A stretch of DNA of 64,000 bases from Mesobacillus jeotgali (GCF_002874535.1 NZ_CP025025.1:246001-310000); one strand, 5' to 3'; counted from the stretch's first letter, positions 1 to 8,554 are shown. A program made the numbers and translations. Notes: generated by a model from the letters alone, not told the origin.

Positions 1-64
1 GATTAAAGCCTTTTAGTGGAACAGAAATAGTAAACATCAGTAGATAAAATGGGGTTCGAATTTG

Positions 65-919
65 ATGGACACTAAAAGAGTATTATTGCTGCTATGTGGC
101 ATGGACTTATTGCTTGTCGTCATGCATTTGGCGGGTTACTTCTTTCTATTCTTAGTTCCGACGGGTTATATCATTCCATTAGCGGTGAATTTTTTGGTTT
201 TAGCTGTACTCGCATATCATTCAACCAGGTTTAGAAAAAGGTGGACAATCGCTGGTATGACTGTGATTTTACCATTATTGCTGGTTCATAGTTTCATGGT
301 TTTGCTCTGGGATTATAGTTACACGAAGATTGATTCGCCATGGAACAAGCAATCTGTCGTCATTGAATACCGCCATTTTTCATTAGGTGAAACGACTTAT
401 CAGTACAACTTTTACAAAACAAGATTTGGTTTAGTCGGAAAGCTTCTTGATGATCAATCGATTAAAATGGTTATTCAAGGTACGGAACATCCTGGACTGG
501 ATGCAGAAGGAATTCTGGGTATGGAAAGTGCTGAGTGGATCACGGAAAATACGATTCGTTTTCCTGCCTGGCAGGGGATGAAAGAAGTGCATCTTGGTGA
601 TTCTGAACTAGGAAGAATTGGGGAATCAGAATCTATTAGAAGTGAGGAAGAAATCATCACAGAGATCGAGGCTTTCATGGAAAAGACCAAGAAGCGAGAG
701 AACGGCTACACAATCCATATAAATGGAAATCAACTGGTCATACGGTATGACGAGGCAGCGGACGAGAGTTGGATTGAGGTAACAAGTGAAGGGGACAAGG
801 GACCGATTCCACAACAACAGTGCTCCCGCATTGAGCCCGATGAAGAACGAGGATATTATATGCTGCAGGAATGCACCCATCGATGGGAGTATCCTTTGTT
901 TCCATTAGGCAGCGAGTAA
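65..919 (+). CDS. Uncharacterised protein with three N-terminal membrane helices
   Basis: The 284-residue product has three hydrophobic helices in its first 90 residues (about 7-29, 35-55, 62-84), followed by a hydrophilic domain of about 190 residues rich in acidic residues. I do not recognise the family. The third helix suggests the C-terminal domain lies outside the cell, but topology was not computed. An in-frame TTG directly precedes the chosen ATG; the ribosome binding site is weak (ATGGGG about 12 bases upstream). A hairpin terminator follows the stop, so it is probably transcribed alone. Real gene likely; function unknown. Confidence 0.6.
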   Translation: MDTKRVLLLLCGMDLLLVVMHLAGYFFLFLVPTGYIIPLAVNFLVLAVLAYHSTRFRKRWTIAGMTVILPLLLVHSFMVLLWDYSYTKIDSPWNKQSVVIEYRHFSLGETTYQYNFYKTRFGLVGKLLDDQSIKMVIQGTEHPGLDAEGILGMESAEWITENTIRFPAWQGMKEVHLGDSELGRIGESESIRSEEEIITEIEAFMEKTKKRENGYTIHINGNQLVIRYDEAADESWIEVTSEGDKGPIPQQQCSRIEPDEERGYYMLQECTHRWEYPLFPLGSE

Positions 920-1003
920 ATTTGTGACGGACAGATATTAACAAAATGTTATGCTTTGACCAACCCATTGGTAAAATTGAGCGGTTACAACAAAAAGTTG
1001 AGC

Positions 1004-1039
1004 TAACGTTCAGGGCTATTGTGCCCTGAGCGTTTTTTG
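1004..1039 (+). terminator. Rho-independent terminator
   Basis: AACGTTCAGGGC pairs with GCCCTGAGCGTT around a short loop and is followed by a run of T. It closes the preceding membrane protein gene. Confidence 0.85.
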
Positions 1040-1129
1040 CGTAGAACTCAGGAGTGGTAACGTTTCAGCCCTTTTTAATCAAACGTTTGATTAAGAAAAT
1101 TATAGGGGCAGTATTTTGTCCACATCACT

Positions 1130-1148
1130 TTTAATGATTATCATTTAC
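1130..1148. promoter_or_regulatory. Fur-box-like sequence without an obvious gene
   Basis: TTTAATGATTATCATTTAC matches 15 of 19 positions of the classic Fur consensus, including the complete central AATGATTATCATT core. The 386 bases between the terminator at 1039 and the next gene hold no convincing coding sequence: frames downstream of the box are short and interrupted (an ATG at about 1178 is stopped within 19 codons). The site may be a remnant of a lost iron-regulated gene or may serve a small RNA. Confidence 0.4.
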
Positions 1149-1305
1149 AATTCTGTAGAGAGGGACATGGGACGGTGATGTCCGAAGAGAAGCAAGGAAA
1201 GTGTGCACGCCTTTTTACTATGAAAAATATTTATTAAATAAAGGAGTCAGCAAACCGGGAGAAGCGATTTAGCCGATAGTAAAAGTGCTTGTTGAAGCTC
1301 CCTTC

Positions 1306-2295
1306 TTAATTGCTCCTTTTGGGAGCAAGCGGGGGAGTTTCCATCCAGCCTTTTTTGATCAGAAGTTCTGTGGAATCCTGGGCGAAGTCTGCCACCTCTG
1401 CTGCCAATCTGGTGAAGTCCAGCCCGATATCCCGCTTTATGGAAAGCGACAAAGCACTGCCGTAATTGGCCAAACCCTGGGCGTTTAAAAAACTGACCAT
1501 ATTGAGCATCAATTTTTCAGAGAATGGCGGTTCTGTCGATGCGGTTATTCCCGTATTCCACGTATTTGGTACTGGGAGATTCTCTTGTTTCAACGCTGTC
1601 GCTAAAACCTCCACATGCTTTGTGGCAATTTCCTTTCCTCTGACAAACTTGTTATGGATTTCGCCTTTTTTGCTAACCTGGATAAAGCTGGTCATCAATG
1701 CCTGGCCAAGGGTGTTGGTCACTAGATTGTAGAAAATACCCGCAATTTCAATCCCGGCAATGGGACGCTTCTCACCGATCCATCCATTTAAAAGGTTTTC
1801 TTTCTTAACATAGCTTACTGACTGGGGCATTGGTATATAAGGAGCTCTGACCCATAACCCTTTTGATAATAATAACTTCCTTGAATCATTTAATAATTTC
1901 GTAGCTTGGGTAACGAGATTTTCATAAAAAGAAAAAATATCATCTCTTGCAATGGTATTGATGGCGAGGGATGAATAATCCATATTCCCCTTTCCTATAA
2001 ACCATTGGAAGTAAAGGATAAATGGGTCAGTATACAGCCTGGCCGCATTCGGGTTTACATCGGATTCAGTAAAACCCGCCGGAACAGGAAAATCATCTCC
2101 TTCAAATATCTCTTTCATCCAGGCAATATTCTTCTCGCAGGAATCCAACGAACTTTTGTTCAATTCTTTTATTTCAGGGTCTTCAACTATTCTGTCAAAA
2201 TACGTCAATAAACAATGATTCAGGGTTTCAGCCTGGTAGGTAGACCATAAGAACCCCATTTCAGTCGCTGTCATATCTATTTGATTCTGGCCCAT
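1306..2295 (-). CDS. DUF3231 family protein
   Basis: This 329-residue protein fits the DUF3231 family, common in spore-forming Bacillaceae, with two related all-helical halves (about residues 10-165 and 175-325). Each half carries a similar segment near a 'LPVP' motif, typical of this internal duplication. Family members are usually called spore-coat-like, although function is not established. The ATG start has an AGAAGGTG ribosome binding site 8 bases upstream. It stands alone with no co-oriented neighbours. No signal peptide or membrane helix is visible. Confidence 0.8.
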   Translation of the reverse strand: MGQNQIDMTATEMGFLWSTYQAETLNHCLLTYFDRIVEDPEIKELNKSSLDSCEKNIAWMKEIFEGDDFPVPAGFTESDVNPNAARLYTDPFILYFQWFIGKGNMDYSSLAINTIARDDIFSFYENLVTQATKLLNDSRKLLLSKGLWVRAPYIPMPQSVSYVKKENLLNGWIGEKRPIAGIEIAGIFYNLVTNTLGQALMTSFIQVSKKGEIHNKFVRGKEIATKHVEVLATALKQENLPVPNTWNTGITASTEPPFSEKLMLNMVSFLNAQGLANYGSALSLSIKRDIGLDFTRLAAEVADFAQDSTELLIKKGWMETPPLAPKRSN

Positions 2296-2635
2296 AACGG
2301 TTACACCTTCTTATTTGCATTTTTTGATAGTATTGCCTTTTTGCCAATAATTATGAAGAGGTATACATGGAAATGAAAAGTCTGAGATGATTCTTTGCTC
2401 TGCTCTTTGAGTAGTATCGTAATTGATTGCTTCCTGCTTATTAAAAAAGATAAAGATTGGAATTTCATGCCTTGGAATGGCAGACATTTTTTTAAAAGAA
2501 AGGAATTGACAGATGGGACAAGCGGCTGGTTTCAGTGTTTTATAAATCCCTATGTATTTTTAATAACGAAACCTTTTCGGAGTAAAAGCGTAACATTAGA
2601 TAGGGTCCAACGCAGAATTCTCCAGGGGGTGCATT
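2296..2635. other. Intergenic region, no gene recognised
   Basis: This 340-bp gap lies between a gene leaving on the minus strand and a small plus-strand gene. An open frame crosses it on the plus strand, but it lacks a ribosome binding site and resembles no known protein. It presumably holds the two divergent promoters. I see no strong hairpin. Confidence 0.5.
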
Positions 2636-2944
2636 GTGGCTGCAACGATTTTTTTTACCGTGGTTATTCTGGTCCCAATCTATGGCTTGTTGATTTGGAC
2701 TTACTATGAACCTGAAGAAAGCATCCTGTTTGGGAGCCGCTGGATGTATAAAGAAGAACCGGAAATATCGAATAAAGCTATCCGCTATTCTAGGTTCATA
2801 GCGATGGTTTCCATGATTGCCATCCCTTTTGCTGTCGTAAGTATCATCCTGGAAATCTATGTGCTTCGAATAGTATTAGTGATCATCCCAATCGTGTTTA
2901 TATTCGGGGGACTCAAAATATTCACAGAGGATAGAGATCAGTAA
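2636..2944 (+). CDS. Small membrane protein, unknown
   Basis: The 102-residue product has an N-terminal membrane helix (about residues 3-22), a hydrophilic loop containing 'YEPEES' and 'MYKEEPE', and a long hydrophobic stretch (about 50-92) that can form two further helices. I do not recognise the family. The start is a GTG 9 bases after an AGGGGGTG ribosome binding site. It ends with a short acidic tail. It is probably a real small integral membrane protein and seems to be monocistronic. Confidence 0.55.
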   Translation: MAATIFFTVVILVPIYGLLIWTYYEPEESILFGSRWMYKEEPEISNKAIRYSRFIAMVSMIAIPFAVVSIILEIYVLRIVLVIIPIVFIFGGLKIFTEDRDQ

Positions 2945-3078
2945 ACCGGCTGATTTTGGGAGGATTTGCAGAACAGTCCCCCTTTTTCCACAGGATTTTG
3001 TCGAAGGGTATTTCTTTAATAAGAATATTTCGTTCTTTATAATGGGGTTGTAGGGCATTTTTCCTAAGGGGGATGAAG

Positions 3079-3381
3079 ATGGCGAAAATCATTGTTACTT
3101 ATGACCAACCGAAAGACCAAGAAGGTTTTGAAAAGCACTACCATGAGGTTCATATTCCACTTGTTCAGAAAGTGCCAAATTTAAAAGGTGCAGAGGTTCA
3201 TCGTGTACTACAATCCATGTATACTGAGGAGAAATTATACTTGATTGCTGAACTGCAGTTTGAAAGTCCGGAAGTTTTGACACAGGCGCTGGCAACACCA
3301 GAATTCCAGGAAGTGCAGGGAGATGTAAAAAATCTAGTAGCCTATCTTAATAAGCCCCCAGTAGTAGCGATTGTGGATTAA
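3079..3381 (+). CDS. EthD family protein
   Basis: The 100-residue protein begins MAKIIVTYDQP and has the EthD/dimeric alpha-beta barrel pattern: beta strand, 'FEKHYHEVHIPLVQKVP' segment (the family's conserved H-x-P helix), then a strand around 'LYLIAELQF' and the 'ATPEFQ' helix. EthD members act in degradation or modification of small organic substrates, but this one has no metabolic neighbours to indicate a substrate. I start at the second ATG because AAGGGGG ends exactly at the first ATG (3073) and is spaced correctly from 3079. Confidence 0.8.
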   Translation: MAKIIVTYDQPKDQEGFEKHYHEVHIPLVQKVPNLKGAEVHRVLQSMYTEEKLYLIAELQFESPEVLTQALATPEFQEVQGDVKNLVAYLNKPPVVAIVD

Positions 3382-3387
3382 ATAATG

Positions 3388-3443
3388 GAAGCAAGGGGAC
3401 ATTCCCTTTGAAAGCGCGAGGGAGACCTTGTGCTTCTTTTTTT
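3388..3443 (+). terminator. Terminator built on a dispersed GGGAC-type repeat
   Basis: GAAGCAAGG pairs with CCTTGTGCTTC (two-base bulge) and is followed by seven T. Inside the stem lie GGGGACATTCCC and a GAGGGAGACC stretch, part of the short repeat family found throughout this window. The downstream tract is very similar to that after 6282. Confidence 0.7.
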
Positions 3444-3545
3444 CGCTCTTTGTGGCGGATTGAGTATAATTTCTGCCATCGAATCTCATTAATGCGAATA
3501 TAAGTTACTATAAAGAGAGTGATCCTTTTTACATAGGAGGTTCTT

Positions 3546-4502
3546 ATGAACGATAAAATCGTGGTCATTACAGGAGCGAATTCTGGTATTGGCAAGGCGG
3601 CAGCCATCAAGTTTGGCAATGAGGGGTACACCGTAGTAATGGCTTGCCGCAACCTTGAGAGAAGCAAAATCGCCCAACAGGAAATAATTGAAGCGACCAA
3701 GAATCCGCAAATTGATTTACTGCAGCTAGACATCTCTTCATTCAAATCCATCCACCAATTTTCCACAGTGCTCAAAGACAAATATCCAAAACTGGATATT
3801 CTGATTCACAATGCGGCTTATTTAAATCACGGGGAGAAAAACTACTTGCTAAGCCAGGATGGCATCGAGCTTTCTTTTGCCACGAATACCGTGGGCCCAT
3901 TCCTGCTCACCAGGCAATTGGTTGGGATGCTTGAAAAATCGGGGGATGCCCGAGTGCTGCATGCCTGCACGACCAATATCAGGCATTTTTTCGATCCGAA
4001 AAGGAAAATTGAGTTCGACAACCTCCAGGGAGAATTCAAAGACGAAAGGCCATTCAACGCCTATAAGATGTACGGAGATACCAAAATGGCCTTGTTGCTG
4101 ATGACATTTAAAATGGCCGAAGAATTGAAAGAACACCGGATCAGCGTCAATGCCGTGCAAATTTCGGCTATTAAATTATCGAGAGAAACCATTGAAAAAT
4201 TTCAATCAGGCTGGAAATTCGCGGCAAGGATTCAGAATGTGTTCAGCGCACCTCGTGAATCCATGGCCGACACCTACTTCCACATATGCACTTCAGAAGA
4301 GTTTAAGAGTGTGACAGGCAAATTCATCAACGATAAAAGGAAGGTGATGGAGCCATCACATTATTCCAATGGACTGGCACAGGATATCAAGCAATTAATG
4401 GATCAGAATGTATATCCAAAATATGCAGACAATCCGGAGAATATCGAGAGAGTCTGGGATCTGTGTGTCAGCATGACGAGTAATCCTGTAAGCAGGGTAT
4501 AG
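3546..4502 (+). CDS. SDR family NAD(P)-dependent oxidoreductase
   Basis: This is a 318-residue Rossmann-fold short-chain dehydrogenase. It shows the cofactor motif TGANSGIG (residues 9-16), the 'HNAA' structural motif in place of NNAG (about 89-92), and a YxxxK-like 'YGDTK' element near 178-182. The length suits the retinol-dehydrogenase-like branch of classical SDRs. AGGAGG lies just upstream of the ATG. Substrate cannot be deduced: the neighbours are unrelated small genes. The stop is followed directly by a hairpin of the GGGAC repeat family (4503-4535), which lacks a T run. Confidence 0.85.
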   Translation: MNDKIVVITGANSGIGKAAAIKFGNEGYTVVMACRNLERSKIAQQEIIEATKNPQIDLLQLDISSFKSIHQFSTVLKDKYPKLDILIHNAAYLNHGEKNYLLSQDGIELSFATNTVGPFLLTRQLVGMLEKSGDARVLHACTTNIRHFFDPKRKIEFDNLQGEFKDERPFNAYKMYGDTKMALLLMTFKMAEELKEHRISVNAVQISAIKLSRETIEKFQSGWKFAARIQNVFSAPRESMADTYFHICTSEEFKSVTGKFINDKRKVMEPSHYSNGLAQDIKQLMDQNVYPKYADNPENIERVWDLCVSMTSNPVSRV

Positions 4503-4535
4503 GGAAGCAGAGGGTACGTCCCTGTGCTTTCCTCA
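4503..4535 (+). repeat. Short hairpin of the GGGAC repeat family
   Basis: GGAAGCA-AGGG pairs imperfectly with CCCT-TGCTTTCC around a TACGT centre. No T run follows, so it is a weak terminator at best. It shares GTCCCTGTGCTT with the elements at 3388 and 6248. Confidence 0.5.
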
Positions 4536-4637
4536 GGAGGGATTAGAGCCTCTCTTGTAGAATTTTTATGAAGTGACTTTAAGGAAGTTGATTAATAATG
4601 AAGGTTCTTACATTACAATTGAATGAGGGGAAGCTTT

Positions 4638-5029
4638 TTGAGGATAAAAATTATCATTATAGCAGCTTTGGTCGTTGTTTTTATTCTATTTCATTCAACA
4701 CCTACTATGGCTTTGAAAACACATGTTTTTATAATGGGATATCCAAAAGCTGCGATTTTATCAGGGGTGATTCAAGATGAATATCATAACAAAGTGGACA
4801 AAGAGAAATTTGCTGAATTGAACGCTAAGGCGTACACCCTGACCAAACCGCCAATTGAAAAAGCTACACAAGGTGAACTTAGAAATTATCTTGTAAGGAA
4901 AATGGGGTTTTTACACTTTGCTGAATACTATGGTGAAGGTTAGCGGAACCTGTTGGTCGAGATGCAAGAAGCCCTATTCAAATTGTTGAAAAAATATTGA
5001 CCGATGATGAAATAGGTTTTATCTGTTAG
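4638..5029 (+). pseudogene. Small exported protein gene broken by a -1 frameshift
   Basis: The first 101 codons (TTG start at 4638, GAGGGG upstream) encode a signal-peptide-like N terminus (KIIIIAALVVVFILF, then TMA) and a hydrophilic domain containing 'FIMGYPKAA'. Reading stops at TAG 4941-4943. In the -1 frame, sequence continues without interruption as 'LAEPVGRDARSPIQIVEKIL' and on to a stop at 5027-5029. One added T before the TAG would turn GGT-TAG into GGT-TTA-GCG and join both parts. I do not recognise the family. The break could be a real mutation or a base-calling error. Confidence 0.6.
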
Positions 5030-5062
5030 TTGCTAGTTATCAAGGGTGAGCGGGTGGACAGT

Positions 5063-5566
5063 ATGGAAGGTTCTATTAAAATAAATAAAATGCTCCCAGA
5101 TGATTGGGAAAAAGTACGAGCAATCTACCTTGAGGGAATTGCTACTGGACATGCAACTTTCCAAAAGGAAGCACCTTCCTGGGAGGAATGGAATCTCAGT
5201 CATGATGCGGAATGTCGGATTGTTGCGTGTTTAGATGGAGATATTGTTGGTTGGGCTGCATTGAGTCCTGTATCAAGCAGGAGTGTGTACGCAGGTGTTG
5301 GAGAAGTTAGTGTGTATGTCAGTCAGAAACATAATGGAAAAGGGATTGGCAGCTTTCTGTTAAGATCCTTGATTGAAATAAGTGAGCAAAATGGCTTGTG
5401 GACACTACAATCTAGCATATTTCCTGAAAACGAAGGAAGTATTCAATTACATAAAAACCATGGCTTCCGAGAAATGGGGAGGCGGGAGCGGATCGGAAAG
5501 ATGGAAGGAGTATGGCGTGATACGATCATATTGGAAAGAAGAAGCAGGATAGTGGGGAATAATTGA
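5063..5566 (+). CDS. GNAT acetyltransferase, phosphinothricin-acetyltransferase-like
   Basis: The protein has the layout of the phosphinothricin N-acetyltransferase (pat/ywnH-like) branch of GNAT enzymes: 'IYLEGIATGHATF' near the N terminus, 'GWAALSPVS', the beta-4 'GEVSVYV', the acetyl-CoA loop 'KHNGKGIGSFLL' and the terminal 'NHGFREMGRRERIGKM-G-WRDT' element. Members acetylate small amines or amino acid analogues using acetyl-CoA in the cytosol. An in-frame GTG at 5054 is better spaced from AAGGGTGAG and may be the true start, adding three residues. It follows the frameshifted gene by 33 bases. Confidence 0.85.
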   Translation: MEGSIKINKMLPDDWEKVRAIYLEGIATGHATFQKEAPSWEEWNLSHDAECRIVACLDGDIVGWAALSPVSSRSVYAGVGEVSVYVSQKHNGKGIGSFLLRSLIEISEQNGLWTLQSSIFPENEGSIQLHKNHGFREMGRRERIGKMEGVWRDTIILERRSRIVGNN

Positions 5567-5681
5567 TTTTGGATAACCATTTGTCACATTGAACCGTTGA
5601 GGGCTATGTCCCACCCTTATGACTCTTGGAGAATTTTGAGCGTATATAATATAATTATAAAAAAGCGGGAAGGGTGAGGTC

Positions 5682-6245
5682 ATGAGCTTACCAGAAGAAA
5701 AGCATATTTCATTAGATGAATATTATCGGATTAGAGAGGATTCTGACCAGCTAATGGAGTATATAGACGGTGTAATTTTTATGACTCCTTCACCTTCAAC
5801 GATGCATCAAAGAATCTCAGGGCGTTTACATGCTCAGTTATTCCAGCTTCTTGATGGCTCTGATTGTGAGGTATTCCACGCGCCATTTGATGTAGAACTA
5901 AAGAATGAACAGATGGATGGGACCAAGATTGTAATCCCTGACCTTTCTGTTATTTGTGACAAGACCGGATTTCATGAGAATAAATATGTAGGAATTCCTT
6001 CTCTGATTATTGAAATTATTAGTCCTTCAAATCAATCACATGACCTGGTTTTTAAGCTAAACCTCTATATGCAGTATGGGGTGAAAGAATATTGGATCGT
6101 GAATCCACTACTCAATACAATTCAAGTATATGTGTTAGATGAAAATAACAAATTCAAACTGCATGATGTAGCCAAAGATAAAGGCTCAATAAAATCAACC
6201 ATCATCAAACAATTCAACGTTGATATAGAGAAGCTTTTCTCCTGA
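5682..6245 (+). CDS. Uma2 family endonuclease (DUF820)
   Basis: The 187-residue product shows the Uma2/DUF820 PD-(D/E)XK nuclease-like pattern: N-terminal 'QLMEYIDGVIFMTPSPS', 'IVIPDLSVIC', the core strand 'LIIEIISPSN' and 'YGVKEYWIVNP' with the conserved K/E-Y-W. The family is often found near mobile DNA, and its members are predicted rather than proven nucleases. GGGAAGGGTGAGG precedes the ATG. It is followed by a terminator and seems isolated. Confidence 0.88.
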   Translation: MSLPEEKHISLDEYYRIREDSDQLMEYIDGVIFMTPSPSTMHQRISGRLHAQLFQLLDGSDCEVFHAPFDVELKNEQMDGTKIVIPDLSVICDKTGFHENKYVGIPSLIIEIISPSNQSHDLVFKLNLYMQYGVKEYWIVNPLLNTIQVYVLDENNKFKLHDVAKDKGSIKSTIIKQFNVDIEKLFS

Positions 6246-6247
6246 AT

Positions 6248-6282
6248 GAAGTGCGGGGACGTTCCCTGTGCTTCTTTTTTTC
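6248..6282 (+). terminator. Terminator of the GGGAC repeat family
   Basis: GAAGTGCGGGGA pairs with TTCCCTGTGCTTC (with G-U pairs) and a T run follows. The stem and the following GTGGCGG tract repeat those after 3443. Confidence 0.7.
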
Positions 6283-6419
6283 CATTAGTGGCGGTTTTTT
6301 ATGATTGAATTTCACATGCCAAATATATTTCATTCTGATAACATTTTCTTTAAAACTTCCATTTTATTTCGAGTAATGTGATAATATGACGGACAAGTTA
6401 TGTGAAAGGGGAGTTTTAT

Positions 6420-7118
6420 ATGATGAAGCGTATTTTAACAGGCATTTTCATTTTGAGCATTGCCGTTCTTGTGCTTGGAGCATGCAGCAATGATAGCTCA
6501 AAAGGGAATACTGAGAAAGAAAATAAAGGAGATTTGGTTGCGACAGTAGATGGGGAAGGCATTTCGAAGCAGCAGTATGAGAAAGAGCTGGAGGTCATGA
6601 AAGCAACTTATGAACAGCAGGGCATGCCGGCAGACCAGATGGATAAAAAGCAGAAGGAAGAACTGGAAAAGTCGGTTCTGGAACAAATGATCAATGCAGA
6701 GCTGCTTCTCCAGATAGCTGAGAAGGACGGCATCTCGATTGAAGATAAAGAAGTCGATGCAGAGCTTGAAAAGATCAAAGCTAACTTTGAAGATGAAAAA
6801 CAGTTTGAAGAAGCTCTGAAAAAGAATGAAATGACCGAGAAAGAGCTCAAGAGCCAGCTGAAAAAGCAACTGACGGTCAATAAATATCTGGACAGCAAGA
6901 TTGGAAAGATTGAAGCAACTGATGAAGAAATCAAGGTTAATTATGATCAATATAAAGAGATAGTAAAAGGCCAGGAACAAGAGCCCGAAGAATTAGAGAA
7001 GGTAAAAGCACAGCTTGAGCAGCAGATTATAGCTGAAAAGGAAAATGAAAAAATCAGCAAGCTGGTTGAAAAACTCCGTAAAGAGAATGAAGATAAAATT
7101 AAAATCATCGAGGCATAG
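6420..7118 (+). CDS. SurA N-terminal domain lipoprotein (PrsA-like without PPIase domain)
   Basis: The product starts with a lipoprotein signal peptide ending in a lipobox (L-V-L-G-A-C), so it is probably anchored to the outer face of the membrane. A SurA-N/trigger-factor-like helical domain follows: 'VATVDGEGISKQQYEKELEV' and 'LEQMINAELLLQIAEKDGI'. The rest is highly charged helix. PrsA foldases are about 280-300 residues and carry a parvulin domain; it is missing here, so a holdase role is more likely than isomerase activity. AAGGGGAG precedes the ATG pair. Confidence 0.8.
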   Translation: MMKRILTGIFILSIAVLVLGACSNDSSKGNTEKENKGDLVATVDGEGISKQQYEKELEVMKATYEQQGMPADQMDKKQKEELEKSVLEQMINAELLLQIAEKDGISIEDKEVDAELEKIKANFEDEKQFEEALKKNEMTEKELKSQLKKQLTVNKYLDSKIGKIEATDEEIKVNYDQYKEIVKGQEQEPEELEKVKAQLEQQIIAEKENEKISKLVEKLRKENEDKIKIIEA

Positions 7119-7135
7119 GGATGATTCTCACAAGA

Positions 7136-7186
7136 AAAAAAGGAACCAATCAGGCATAACGCTCTGATTGGTTCCTTTGTTTTTTT
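7136..7186. terminator. Bidirectional terminator between convergent genes
   Basis: AGGAACCAATCAG pairs perfectly with CTGATTGGTTCCT around a 10-base loop, with A run before and T run after. It serves both the lipoprotein gene and the TetR gene that ends at 7189. Confidence 0.92.
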
Positions 7187-7188
7187 CG

Positions 7189-7782
7189 TTACTCTGCTTC
7201 ATTAGCCGCAAAGATTTCATTTAGATGTGTCTTCAAAATCCGCGTCAATTTTTCCTCTGTGTATTTTTCTGGAGAAATCATGGCATGAAGGGCTAGTCCA
7301 TCGACCACAGCCCGTAATCGTTCAATCTCCACCTCCATATCCAGCTCGTTCTTAAGAAGGCCATGTTGCTCCAATTGCGTCATCATGAGGGTGATCCCTT
7401 GCAGCATATCATCGGATTCCGGGGAGAATTTCCGCTGCCTGACTCCGTTCATAAATTGGAACCAAACGGCCATTTCCTGATACGTTTCTTCGTTATGAGG
7501 AATCATTTCCAAGAGAATGCGCAAGGTTGATTCTTCGGGGGGAAGCTGCTGTTCAAGAATCCTCTGAATCCTTTGCTGAACTCGCTCCTTCACCAGTTCC
7601 AAAGTGAATCCGATTAATTCATCCTGGGTTTTGAAATAGTAACGAAGTGCTCCCAGTGATAATCCTGCTGCCTCTGCAATATTTCGGACTGTTGCTGCTT
7701 CCGCGCCTTTCTCAGCGATCACTTTCCAGGTGGCACTTGCAATAGTTTGTCTTCTTTCTTCGTGGTCAACATGTTTTGGCAT
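7189..7782 (-). CDS. TetR/AcrR family transcriptional regulator
   Basis: A 197-residue TetR repressor: N-terminal helix-turn-helix (about 13-58) with 'TVRNIAEAAGLSLGALRYYFKTQDEL', typical of the family, and a helical ligand-binding C-terminal domain resembling the BetI-like/TetR_C_6 type. It is divergent from a membrane protein gene at 7882. Two copies of a TAATACAGTTGTATTA-type palindrome sit in the 100-bp gap (7811-7826 and 7851-7866), so it probably represses both itself and that gene. The ligand is unknown. Confidence 0.9.
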   Translation of the reverse strand: MPKHVDHEERRQTIASATWKVIAEKGAEAATVRNIAEAAGLSLGALRYYFKTQDELIGFTLELVKERVQQRIQRILEQQLPPEESTLRILLEMIPHNEETYQEMAVWFQFMNGVRQRKFSPESDDMLQGITLMMTQLEQHGLLKNELDMEVEIERLRAVVDGLALHAMISPEKYTEEKLTRILKTHLNEIFAANEAE

Positions 7783-7810
7783 GTTCTTATTTTAACATAA
7801 AAATTTTATT

Positions 7811-7826
7811 TAATACAGTTGTATTA
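7811..7826. promoter_or_regulatory. Putative TetR operator O1
   Basis: TAATACA-GT-TGTATTA is a perfect 7-bp inverted repeat with a 2-bp spacer, 29 bp upstream of the TetR start codon and 56 bp upstream of the divergent gene. Confidence 0.7.
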
Positions 7827-7850
7827 TTTAAAGGTCATGTGGTATCTTTT

Positions 7851-7866
7851 TAATGCAACCGTATTA
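7851..7866. promoter_or_regulatory. Putative TetR operator O2
   Basis: TAATGCA-AC-CGTATTA is a one-mismatch-per-arm version of O1, centred 40 bp away (about four helical turns). It overlaps the sequence just upstream of the ribosome binding site of the gene at 7882, a position suited to repression. Confidence 0.65.
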
Positions 7867-7881
7867 AAAAGGGGGATTCAA

Positions 7882-8436
7882 TTGAATTTTATTGCATGGA
7901 TGATTGTTGCCTGTGAAATCGCGTTTTGGATTGTCATTATACTGGGACTTGTCACTCGGTATATTTTCAAGAAAAATACGCTAAGTATCTTTTTCTTTGC
8001 TCTAACGCCAGTGGTCGATTTATTGCTATTGGCTCTGACAAGTTATGATTTGTACCGCGGTGCAACGGCAACCATCGCTCATGGAATCGCTGCCATTTAC
8101 ATAGGCGTTTCGCTTGCGTATGGAAAAAGCATGATCAACTGGGCGGATTCACGTTTCCGATATTATATTTTAAGAACCGGGGAAAAGCCTGAACGCCTGA
8201 GCGGAAGGGAATTTTCACGGAACGAAGGGAAGAATCTCCTCCGCCATTATGCTGCGTTTCTTATTGGCGGCAGCATGCTTGCACTGATTATTTTCCTGAT
8301 CGATGATCCATCAAGGACTGAGAGTCTTTTCGCTGTTTTAAAAGTATGGGGTCTTGTACTCGTCATAGATACAGCGATAACAACAAGCTACTTCATTTGG
8401 CCGAAAAAAGATAAAACCACAAGCAAAGTTGGATGA
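7882..8436 (+). CDS. Membrane protein, probable target of the adjacent TetR regulator
   Basis: The 184-residue protein has about five hydrophobic segments: three near the N terminus (roughly 5-25, 33-53, 63-85), and two after residue 115. A charged central loop contains 'RTGEKPERLSGREF'. I do not recognise a named family; small transporter-like or unknown integral membrane protein. The TTG start is chosen because AAAAAGGGGG lies 7 bases upstream; an earlier in-frame ATG at 7819 lies inside operator O1 and has no binding site. Divergent pairing with TetR suggests an inducible export or stress role. Confidence 0.7.
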   Translation: MNFIAWMIVACEIAFWIVIILGLVTRYIFKKNTLSIFFFALTPVVDLLLLALTSYDLYRGATATIAHGIAAIYIGVSLAYGKSMINWADSRFRYYILRTGEKPERLSGREFSRNEGKNLLRHYAAFLIGGSMLALIIFLIDDPSRTESLFAVLKVWGLVLVIDTAITTSYFIWPKKDKTTSKVG

Positions 8437-8554
8437 TGGAAAACAAGAGGAGTATAGGGACGGTTCATCTTCCATTATCGGTAACCGGAATAAAAAATAA
8501 AGTCGGAGCATTAAGATGAACATAATCCGTAATTCTTTTAGTTCGGTAACAGAA

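Noticed and set aside
2395-2709. Open frame of 104 codons
   Set aside because: No binding site, overlaps the better-supported gene at 2636, composition typical of a non-coding frame.
5682-6245. Uma2 gene as evidence of a recent mobile element
   Set aside because: No inverted repeats, target-site duplication or neighbouring transposase genes were seen.
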